Translations under genes and position numbers: made by a program | Origin: WS-11 sp035275545 | GTDB lineage: Bacteria > Eisenbacteria > RBG-16-71-46 | DNA: 5,496 nucleotides | NCBI GenBank assembly: GCA_035275545.1 | Contig: DATEMP010000146.1 | Span: forward strand, 1 to 5,496 | Direction of reading: 5' to 3' | Shown: piece after piece, positions 1 to 5,496 of the stretch | Layout: each line of letters begins with the position of its first letter | Position numbering within the stretch: the first letter of the stretch is position 1 | The notes under the pieces: generated by a model | Databases searched by the model: none | Seen by the model: only the letters and a program-made list of their open reading frames with translations | Told to the model about the DNA's origin: nothing

Positions 1-207
1 CGCTTCGCGCGGGTTCCCGAGGCCACCGGGCCGCTCACCGTCCGGTTCGTGCGCCCGGTCCTCGGCTGGGCGGAGCGGCGCGCGCACCTCAAGCTCGACT
101 GGTTCGCGGCCCGCGGCTGGCGGGGCGGCCAGGGAGGGACCGCGCGCGGCCTGGACGGACCGGGGCGGGCCTCGGACCACGCGCCGCTGTTCGCCGAGTT
201 CTGGTAG
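1..207 (+). CDS. C-terminal end of an endonuclease/exonuclease/phosphatase (EEP) family protein, 5' truncated by the window
   Basis: Only the last 68 residues and the TAG stop lie in the window; the reading frame is open from base 1. Visible are a KLDWFAARGW segment (about residues 31-40 of the fragment) and ASDHAPLFAEFW at the very end. In the EEP fold (exonuclease III, DNase I, and related phosphatases) the last strands typically carry an L-D-W-hydrophobic-x-R-G segment followed by the S-D-H-x-P motif, whose Asp and His belong to the metal-dependent phosphodiesterase active site. This fragment matches that ending, so the enzyme probably hydrolyses a phosphodiester or phosphomonoester. The substrate cannot be told from this piece. 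The segment between the two motifs is rich in Gly and Arg and looks like a loop. The stop is 38 bases before the next start with no terminator-like hairpin between, so it could be co-transcribed with the following genes. Confidence 0.72.
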   Translation, partial: RFARVPEATGPLTVRFVRPVLGWAERRAHLKLDWFAARGWRGGQGGTARGLDGPGRASDHAPLFAEFW

Positions 208-232
208 CGTGACCCGCGTGGATGCTCCCGGC

Positions 233-236
233 AGGA
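233..236 (+). promoter_or_regulatory. Probable ribosome binding site of the flavoprotein gene
   Basis: AGGA lies 9 bases before the ATG at 246. The in-frame ATG at 222 has no purine-rich site upstream; its upstream bases are the end of the previous gene and a pyrimidine-mixed stretch. This decides the start at 246 rather than 222. The match is short, so the call is moderate. Confidence 0.45.
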
Positions 237-245
237 TCGGACCTC

Positions 246-1481
246 ATGAGTGACCCCGCCCGCAACACGCTCGCGATCGTCGGCGCCGGACCGGTCGGGC
301 TCGAAGCCGCTTCGGCGGCGCTAGACGCCGGCTTCGACGTGCACGTCTTCGAGCGCGGCGAGGTGGGCGCGCACCTGCTCGCCTGGGGACACGTGCGCAT
401 GTTCACGCCCTGGCGCATGAATGTGGGCCCGTCGTCACGCGCGCGCCTCGAGCGGAGCGGATGGGAGCCGCCCGACCCGGAGGCCTGTCCGACCGGCGCC
501 GAGCTCGCGAACCGCTGCCTCCAGCCGCTCGCGGAACTGCCGGAGCTGCGCGACCGCGTGCACACGCACTCCCAGGTGGTCCACATCGGGCGGCGCGGCC
601 TGGTCAAGAGCGACGGGCCCGCGGCGGAGCGGCGCTCCCGGCCCTTCCGACTGCTGGTGCGCGACCAGGGCGGGCGGGAGAACTTCCTGAGCGCTTACGC
701 GGTGATCGACGCGTCGGGCGTCTATGGGCAGCCCAACTGGGCGGGCGACGGCGGGATCCCGGCACGCAGCGAGCTCTACCTGGCGCCCCAGCTCTCCTAC
801 CACCCGGACGACGTGCTGGGGCTCGGCCGCGACCGCTACGCCGGGCGTCGCGTCATGGTGATCGGCGCCGGTACCAGTGCCGCGACCACGGTTGCCTCGC
901 TCGCCAGGCTGGTGCGCGAGGCGCCCGGCACGCAGGTGGTGTGGGTGACGCGACGCCCGGCCGCCGGGATCCTGCCGCCGATCGCCGACGACCCGCTCTC
1001 CGAGCGCCACGCGCTCTACGCCCAGGCCCGGGAGCTGGCGCGCGGCGCCGAGCCCGCGGTCGCGCACGTGGGCGGCGCCCGGGTCGACGGCTTCGAGTTC
1101 AACTCCGCGACCCACCGCTACCGGGTGACGCTCATGGTGGGCGAGCAGCCACGCGTCGAGGAGGTCGAGCGCATCATCGTCAACACCGGCTTCGGCCCCG
1201 ACGATTCGCTCTATCGCGAGCTCCAGATTCACGAGTGCTACGCGTCGCGCGGTCCGATGAAGCTGAGCGCCGCGCTCGACGACGCCGGCGCCTCGGATTG
1301 CCTCACCGTGCCCGCCTTCGGCGCCGATGTGCTCGCGAACCCCGAGCCCGACTTCTACATCCTGGGCCACAAGTCGTATGGGAAGAACCCCAGCTTCCTG
1401 CTCGAGACCGGCTACAAGCAGGTGGCCGACGTGATCGCCGCACTCGCGCGCACCAACGCAGCCGAAGTTCCCAGCGCCTAA
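246..1481 (+). CDS. FAD/NAD(P)-dependent flavoprotein oxidoreductase (two-dinucleotide-binding-fold, FMO/thioredoxin-reductase-like)
   Basis: The product is 411 residues. A Rossmann fold begins at residue 9 with IVGAGPVGLEAA (G13, G15, G18), followed by FERG with E36 at the end of strand 2, the usual FAD-ribose ligand. An ATG-type motif VIDASGVYGQPN lies at 153-164. A second dinucleotide fold starts at 203 with MVIGAGTSAATT (G207, G209, then S-A), typical of the NAD(P)H site of flavin monooxygenase-like and pyridine nucleotide-disulfide oxidoreductases. A late IVNTGFGPD (311-319) and a C-terminal YILGHKSYGKNPSF (371-384) close the FAD domain. There is no CxxC redox pair, so it is not a thioredoxin reductase. 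The substrate is unknown; expected location is the cytoplasm, as no signal peptide or membrane segment is seen. An in-frame ATG at 222 would add eight residues before the fold but lacks a ribosome binding site. It heads the closely spaced four-gene cluster. Confidence 0.85.
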   Translation: MSDPARNTLAIVGAGPVGLEAASAALDAGFDVHVFERGEVGAHLLAWGHVRMFTPWRMNVGPSSRARLERSGWEPPDPEACPTGAELANRCLQPLAELPELRDRVHTHSQVVHIGRRGLVKSDGPAAERRSRPFRLLVRDQGGRENFLSAYAVIDASGVYGQPNWAGDGGIPARSELYLAPQLSYHPDDVLGLGRDRYAGRRVMVIGAGTSAATTVASLARLVREAPGTQVVWVTRRPAAGILPPIADDPLSERHALYAQARELARGAEPAVAHVGGARVDGFEFNSATHRYRVTLMVGEQPRVEEVERIIVNTGFGPDDSLYRELQIHECYASRGPMKLSAALDDAGASDCLTVPAFGADVLANPEPDFYILGHKSYGKNPSFLLETGYKQVADVIAALARTNAAEVPSA

Positions 1482-1486
1482 GGAGG
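1481..1486 (+). promoter_or_regulatory. Strong Shine-Dalgarno site overlapping the upstream stop codon
   Basis: AGGAGG starts on the last A of the flavoprotein TAA stop (1479-1481) and sits 5 bases before the ATG at 1492. It is the best ribosome binding site in the window and fixes the start of the membrane protein. Its position allows re-initiation by ribosomes finishing the upstream gene. Confidence 0.8.
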
Positions 1487-1491
1487 ACCCC

Positions 1492-2049
1492 ATGCAGGTC
1501 GCGGATGCGCAGCGCGAGCTGAGGCTCACGTATCTCGGCGGCTTCCCGGGAGGGCTGGTGTCGGGCGCCCTGTGGCTGCTCTCCTCGGCCCTCGGCACCT
1601 GGGACACGCCGCGCTCGGCGATCTGGGCGCTGTGCGTCGGCGGGGCGTTCATCTTTCCGGTCACCATGCTGCTGCTGCGCCTCATGGGGCGTCGCGCGAC
1701 GCTGACCCACGAGAACCCGCTCGGCGGGCTCGCCAGCCAGATCGCGTTCACCATCCCGGTGAGCATCCCGCTGGTGCTCGCCGCCACGCTGCACCGCACC
1801 GCGTGGTTCTTTCCCGCCTTCATGATCGTGGTCGGCGCCCACTACATGCCGTTCGTGTTCCTGTACGGCATGAACACTTTCTGGGTGCTGGCGGTGCTCA
1901 TGATGGCGGGCGGTCTCATGATCGGCCTCTACATGCCCGCAGCGCACTTCAGCCTCGGGGGCTGGATCACCGGCGTGCTCCTGATCGGGTTCGGGATCGT
2001 GCAGCTGGTGATCACCTCGCGGGAGCAGAGGGCCCAGAGGGCTTCATGA
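1492..2049 (+). CDS. Six-helix integral membrane protein, DUF7010-like, function unknown
   Basis: The product is 185 residues and mostly hydrophobic. Six likely membrane helices lie at about 14-34, 42-65, 80-100, 104-125, 129-149 and 155-175, with a charged loop (RRATLTHENP, 67-76) between helices 2 and 3 and a basic C-terminal tail (SREQRAQRAS). The motif GAHYMPFVFLYGM (115-127) at the end of helix 4, and the evenly spaced short helices, resemble a family of small bacterial membrane proteins annotated DUF7010. That assignment is from memory of the pattern and no function is established. No transporter signature, enzymatic motif or cofactor ligand cluster is evident. The start is set by the AGGAGG at 1481. 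Its TGA stop overlaps the kinase ATG in an ATGA junction, so translation of the two is probably coupled. It could be a membrane partner for the kinase or for the redox enzymes, but this is inference from position only. Confidence 0.78.
   Translation: MQVADAQRELRLTYLGGFPGGLVSGALWLLSSALGTWDTPRSAIWALCVGGAFIFPVTMLLLRLMGRRATLTHENPLGGLASQIAFTIPVSIPLVLAATLHRTAWFFPAFMIVVGAHYMPFVFLYGMNTFWVLAVLMMAGGLMIGLYMPAAHFSLGGWITGVLLIGFGIVQLVITSREQRAQRAS
2036..2041 (+). promoter_or_regulatory. Weak purine-rich ribosome binding site before the kinase
   Basis: AGAGGG lies 4 bases before the ATG at 2046, inside the 3' end of the membrane protein gene. The match to the consensus is imperfect and the spacing short, so kinase translation probably depends partly on ribosomes terminating at the overlapping TGA. 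Confidence 0.35.
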
Positions 2050-4313
2050 TCGGCGCGACGCTCACGCACTACCGCATCCTCGAGCAGCTCGGAGCGGGCG
2101 GCATGGGCGTGGTCTATCGCGCGCGCGACGAGCGGCTCGAGCGCGACGTAGCGATCAAGGTGCTCCCCGCCGGTGCGATCGCCGACGAGGCGCAGCGCCG
2201 GCGCTTCCACCGCGAGGCGCTGGCGCTCTCGCGCCTGAACCACCCGGGGGTGGCGACCGTCCACGACTTCGACCGCGAGGACGAGACCGACTTCATCGTC
2301 ATGGAGCTGGTGAGCGGCGACACGCTCGCCCAGCGGCTCGCGGCCGGCCCCCTGCCGGTCGAGCAGGTGACGGACTTCGGCATCCAGATCGCCGAGGCGC
2401 TCGAGGCGGCGCACGAGAACGGCGTGCTCCATCGCGACCTCAAGCCCTCGAACATCGTGATCACGCCCAAGGGCCGCATCAAGGTGCTCGATTTCGGCCT
2501 CGCCAAGCTGGTCCACGCGGCCGGCGTCGACACGCGCGCCACCACCGTGCCGACCGCGGGCGACGCGGTGGCGGGCACGCTCGCCTACATGGCGCCCGAG
2601 CAGCTGCTCGGCGAGGAGGAGGTGAGTGCCGCGAGCGACGTCCACGCGCTGGGCGTGGTGCTCTACGAGATGGCGACCGGGCGTATCCCCTGGCGCCAGA
2701 AGCTCTCGACCGCGCTGGTGAACGAGATCCTGCGCACCACGCCCGCGCCGCCCGGGGGCCTGCGGCCCGGGCTGCCCCCGGCGCTCGACCGGTTGATCCT
2801 CACCGCGCTCGCCAAGTCGCCCGCCGGCCGCCAGAGCTCCGCGGCGGCGCTGGCCGCCGGGCTCAAGGCGGTGACGCAGGCTCCCGACACCACCGGGCGG
2901 ATCGATCTCGCGCCGCGTGCGGGCACGCCGGCGATCGCCTCGCTCGCGGTGCTGCCGCTGCGCAATCTCTCCGGCGACCCCGAGCAGGACTTCTTCGCCG
3001 ACGGCATGACCGAAGCGCTCATCACCCGGCTCGCCCAGATCGGATCGCTGCGCGTCATCTCGTACACCTCGGCGATGGCCTACCAGGGCGTGCGCAAGCC
3101 GCTCCCCGAGATCGCCCGCGAGCTGGCCGTGGACGCGGTGGTCGAGGGCTCGGTGCTGCGCGCCGGCGACCGGGTGCGGATCACTGCACAGCTGGTCCAG
3201 GCCGCGAGCGACGAGCACCTGTGGTCGAGCACCATCGACCGGCCGATCGGCGACATCCTCGATCTCCACAGCGAGGTCTCCCAGGCGATCGCCGAGGAGC
3301 TGCGCACGCGCCTCACCCCCAACGAGCGCGTGCGCCTCGCGGGCACGCGCGCGGTGCGCCCGCTGGCCTACGACGCCTACCTGCGCGGACGCCACTTCTG
3401 GAACAAGCGCTCGCCCGAGGGGCTGGCGCGCGCGGTCGCGTGCTTCCAGGAGTCGATCGACGCGGACCCGCTGCACGCGCCGGCGTGGTCGGGGCTCGCG
3501 GACTGCTACAACGTGATGGGCGCGTTCCGCTGGAAGCGCTCGCGGGACGCGTTCCCGCTCGCGCACGCGGCGGCCGCGCGCGCACTCGAGCTCGATCCCG
3601 ATCTCGCCGAGGGACACGCCTCGCTCGGCTTCGCGCTCATGTACTACGACTGGGACTGGCAGCGCGCGGACGACGCGTTCCGCCGGTCGATCGCGCTCCA
3701 TCCCGGTTACGCCACTGGCCGGCAGTGGTATGCGGACTTCCTCAGTGACCTGGGCCGCACCGACGAGTCGTTCGTCGAGATCCAGCGCGCCATGGAGCTG
3801 GACCCGCTCTCGCCGGTGGTGGGCACCGGCTACGGCGATACCTATTACTACGCGCGGCGCTACCAGGAGGCGATCGCGGCCTACCAGCGGACCATCGACC
3901 TGGACCCGGCCTACCGGTGGGCGCGGCTCAACGTGGGGCGCGCGCTCGAGGAGCTCCACCGCTACGACGAGGCGATCGAGACGTACGAAAAGGCCCTGCG
4001 CGACGCGGGGATGACCCTCGACGACTCGCCGGCGCTCGCCCACGCCTGGGCGGCCTCCGGACGGCGGGAGCGTGCGGAGCCGATCCTCGGCCGGGCGATC
4101 GAAGGGTGGCACGAAGGGCGCGTGTCCCCCTATTCTATTGCCACTGTTTTCACGGCGCTGGGTGATCGTGACCAGGCATTCACCTGGTTCGAGCGGGCGT
4201 TCGAGGACCGGGACCGCATGATGGTGAGCCTGAGGGTGCATCCACGTCTGGACCCGTTGCGTGACGATCCGCGGTTCGAAGGCCTGCTGCGCCGGATGGG
4301 CCTCGGATCGTGA
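2046..4313 (+). CDS. Hanks-type Ser/Thr protein kinase fused to a TolB-like (COG5616-type) domain and TPR repeats
   Basis: The product is 755 residues. The kinase domain (about 9-275) is complete: glycine loop LGAGGMG (15-21), K38 in VAIK, E57 in helix C, HRDLKPSN (129-136; D131 catalytic, N136), DFG (149-151), a Thr-rich activation loop (163-178), APE (183-185), D198 and a late Arg at 262. It is an RD kinase, so activation-loop phosphorylation is likely. Residues 297-430 match the TolB N-terminal-like module found in CadC-type and adenylate-cyclase fusions (LAVLPLRNLSGDPEQDFFADG, VDAVVEGSVLRAGDRVRITA, HLWSSTIDR). Residues 440-723 hold seven or eight TPR-like units, each ending in forms such as ALELDP, AMELDP or TIDLDP. 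Many relatives have a membrane helix after the kinase; here the linker 276-296 is polar, so the protein looks cytoplasmic. The frame is open upstream to 1572, but the kinase fold and the ATGA junction with the membrane gene fix the start at 2046. Targets are unknown. Confidence 0.93.
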   Translation: MIGATLTHYRILEQLGAGGMGVVYRARDERLERDVAIKVLPAGAIADEAQRRRFHREALALSRLNHPGVATVHDFDREDETDFIVMELVSGDTLAQRLAAGPLPVEQVTDFGIQIAEALEAAHENGVLHRDLKPSNIVITPKGRIKVLDFGLAKLVHAAGVDTRATTVPTAGDAVAGTLAYMAPEQLLGEEEVSAASDVHALGVVLYEMATGRIPWRQKLSTALVNEILRTTPAPPGGLRPGLPPALDRLILTALAKSPAGRQSSAAALAAGLKAVTQAPDTTGRIDLAPRAGTPAIASLAVLPLRNLSGDPEQDFFADGMTEALITRLAQIGSLRVISYTSAMAYQGVRKPLPEIARELAVDAVVEGSVLRAGDRVRITAQLVQAASDEHLWSSTIDRPIGDILDLHSEVSQAIAEELRTRLTPNERVRLAGTRAVRPLAYDAYLRGRHFWNKRSPEGLARAVACFQESIDADPLHAPAWSGLADCYNVMGAFRWKRSRDAFPLAHAAAARALELDPDLAEGHASLGFALMYYDWDWQRADDAFRRSIALHPGYATGRQWYADFLSDLGRTDESFVEIQRAMELDPLSPVVGTGYGDTYYYARRYQEAIAAYQRTIDLDPAYRWARLNVGRALEELHRYDEAIETYEKALRDAGMTLDDSPALAHAWAASGRRERAEPILGRAIEGWHEGRVSPYSIATVFTALGDRDQAFTWFERAFEDRDRMMVSLRVHPRLDPLRDDPRFEGLLRRMGLGS

Positions 4314-5494
4314 CGCGACTCGGCCGCCGCGCGTTCCTGGAACGTCTCGCGCGTCTCGGCGTGGGCGCCGCGGCGGTCGCCGCGCTCCCCCGCTGGGCCC
4401 GCGCCGCCGTCGTGCCGGAGGGATCATTGCCGTTCATCATTCGCAGCGACCGTCCCGAGCAGCTCGAGACCACGCTCTCGGACCTGGGCCAGTCGTGGAT
4501 CACCCGCAACGACCGCTTCTTCGTGCGCAGCCATCTCTCGGTGCCGCGCCTCGAGGCCGGGACCTGGCGCCTCGAGGTCACGGGACGGGTGCGCACGCCG
4601 CTCTCGTTGAGCCTTGGGGATTTCGACGCCCTGCCCATGGTCGAGGCGGTCCACACGCTCGAGTGCGCGGGCAACGGCCGCGCGCTGTTCCACCTGCCCA
4701 GCACCTCCGGGATCCAGTGGGACTGGGGCGCGGTCGGCAACGCGAAGTGGAGCGGCGTGCGGCTCTCGACCGTGCTCCAGCGGGCGGGCGTCGCCCCGGA
4801 GGCGAAGCACGTATGGTTCGAGGCGGCGGACCAGGCGCCGCTGCCCGATGCGCCGCGCTTCGTGCGCAGCGTTCCGATCGAGAAGGCGATGGAGGACGTG
4901 CTGCTCGCCCACACCATGAACGACCAGCGGCTGCCCGAGCTGCACGGCGCGCCGCTGCGGGCGATCGTGCCGGGATGGTTCGGGATGGCGTCGACCAAGT
5001 GGCTCACCGGCCTGCGCCTCGAGGAGAAGCCCTCGGACAACCACTTCATGGCGCGCGGCTACCGCTACAACTATCCGGGCGAGGATCCCGCGACCGCGCC
5101 TCCCGTCGAGCACCTGCTGGTGAAGTCGCTCATCACCCATCCGATCGACGGCTCCGAGGTGACCGTGGCGCCCCGCCCGGGTGCCAAGCCCGGGACCAAG
5201 CCCAAGCTCCGGGTGCAGGGGTTCGCGTGGGCGGGCCCGGCCGGAGTGCGGCTGGTCGAGGTCTCGTCCGACGGCGGCACCACCTGGCGCCCGGCGGGCT
5301 TCATGGGCGACAACGCGGCGATGGCGTGGCGCGCCTGGGCCACCGAGTTCGACGTGACGCCGCCCGCGCGGCTGGTGATCCTGGCGCGCGCCACCGACAA
5401 CGACGGCGTGACCCAGCCGCTCGGCGCCCGCACCAACGGGGGCGGCTACGGCAACAACTCGATCCACCGGGTGAAGGTCCGTGTCCGGACCTGA
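4310..5494 (+). CDS. Tat-exported sulfite-oxidase-family molybdopterin enzyme
   Basis: The product is 394 residues from a GTG start that overlaps the kinase stop (GTGA). The N-terminus is a twin-arginine signal: RRAFLE (6-11), a hydrophobic stretch (about 17-26) and a likely cut after ARA (30-32), so the folded enzyme should be exported across the cytoplasmic membrane. The Mo-pterin domain spans about 50-250, with the Mo-ligating Cys C119 in LECAGNGR (117-124), FVRSHLSVP (71-79), and PGWFGMASTKWLTGL (221-235). The C-terminal immunoglobulin-like Mo-co dimerisation domain covers about 272-392, with SLITHPIDG, VEVSSDGGTTW and the terminal NGGGYGNNSIHRV. Sulfite oxidases oxidise sulfite to sulfate and pass electrons to a cytochrome c or another acceptor. 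No haem-binding CxxCH is present, so an external acceptor is needed. Substrate pocket differences leave the true substrate open. A short Lys/Pro/Gly-rich run (PGAKPGTKPKL, 290-300) lies in the C-terminal domain. A weak GGATGGG (4294-4300) precedes the start. Confidence 0.92.
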   Translation: MTRLGRRAFLERLARLGVGAAAVAALPRWARAAVVPEGSLPFIIRSDRPEQLETTLSDLGQSWITRNDRFFVRSHLSVPRLEAGTWRLEVTGRVRTPLSLSLGDFDALPMVEAVHTLECAGNGRALFHLPSTSGIQWDWGAVGNAKWSGVRLSTVLQRAGVAPEAKHVWFEAADQAPLPDAPRFVRSVPIEKAMEDVLLAHTMNDQRLPELHGAPLRAIVPGWFGMASTKWLTGLRLEEKPSDNHFMARGYRYNYPGEDPATAPPVEHLLVKSLITHPIDGSEVTVAPRPGAKPGTKPKLRVQGFAWAGPAGVRLVEVSSDGGTTWRPAGFMGDNAAMAWRAWATEFDVTPPARLVILARATDNDGVTQPLGARTNGGGYGNNSIHRVKVRVRT

Positions 5495-5496
5495 CG

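Noticed and set aside
222..245. Earlier in-frame ATG for the flavoprotein
   Set aside because: There is no ribosome binding site before 222, and the eight extra residues precede a fold that starts normally from the ATG at 246.
208..245. Gap between the EEP-family gene and the flavoprotein as a promoter or terminator region
   Set aside because: Only 38 bases, with no convincing -35/-10 pair, no hairpin and no T-run; only a short AGGA ribosome binding site can be supported.
435..1823. A 462-residue minus-strand open frame across the flavoprotein and membrane protein genes
   Set aside because: It is antisense to two well-supported genes, spans their junction, and shows no recognisable domain.
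1572..2045. N-terminal extension of the kinase frame by 158 residues
   Set aside because: The extension is an Arg/His/Pro-rich out-of-frame reading of the membrane protein gene; the kinase fold begins a few residues after the ATG at 2046.
2753..2780. Seven-base inverted repeat (CGGGGGC/GCCCCCG) with a 14-base spacer as a possible hairpin
   Set aside because: It lies inside the kinase coding region in Pro/Gly codons, has no following T-run, and such repeats arise by chance in DNA this GC-rich.
1929..4427. An 832-residue open frame on the minus strand across the kinase gene
   Set aside because: Its translation is a low-complexity Arg/Gly/Val/His-rich sequence without any fold signature and it mirrors the codon bias of the true + strand gene; long antisense frames are expected at this GC content.

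Overview
The window is very GC-rich, protein-dense DNA with all recognisable genes on the + strand: the 3' end of one gene followed by four complete genes. Codons mostly end in G or C, and long antisense open frames appear as a by-product. The organism is not identifiable from the sequence. A large Ser/Thr kinase fused to TolB-like and TPR domains, in a high-GC Gram-negative-like context with a Tat-exported molybdoenzyme, is the kind of content common in Acidobacteriota, Gemmatimonadota, Eisenbacteria-like lineages and similar environmental phyla. That placement is inference.

Layout: 1-207 is the C-terminal end of an endonuclease/exonuclease/phosphatase-fold protein. A 38-base gap without a visible terminator leads to 246-1481, a two-dinucleotide-fold flavoprotein oxidoreductase. 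A strong AGGAGG site that shares its first base with the flavoprotein stop codon then starts 1492-2049, a six-helix membrane protein resembling the uncharacterised DUF7010 family. Its stop codon overlaps (ATGA) the start of 2046-4313, a 755-residue kinase with a TolB-like domain and TPR repeats. The kinase stop in turn overlaps (GTGA) the start of 4310-5494, a Tat-exported sulfite-oxidase-family molybdoenzyme.

From the flavoprotein onward the spacing is 10, -4 and -4 bases, so these four genes are very probably one transcript with translational coupling. A kinase stitched between a membrane protein and an exported molybdoenzyme is the most unusual aspect. The organisation suggests a redox or sulfur-related unit with its own signalling protein, but no sequence evidence links the kinase biochemically to its neighbours. 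No RNA gene, mobile element, CRISPR array, convincing promoter or terminator was found.
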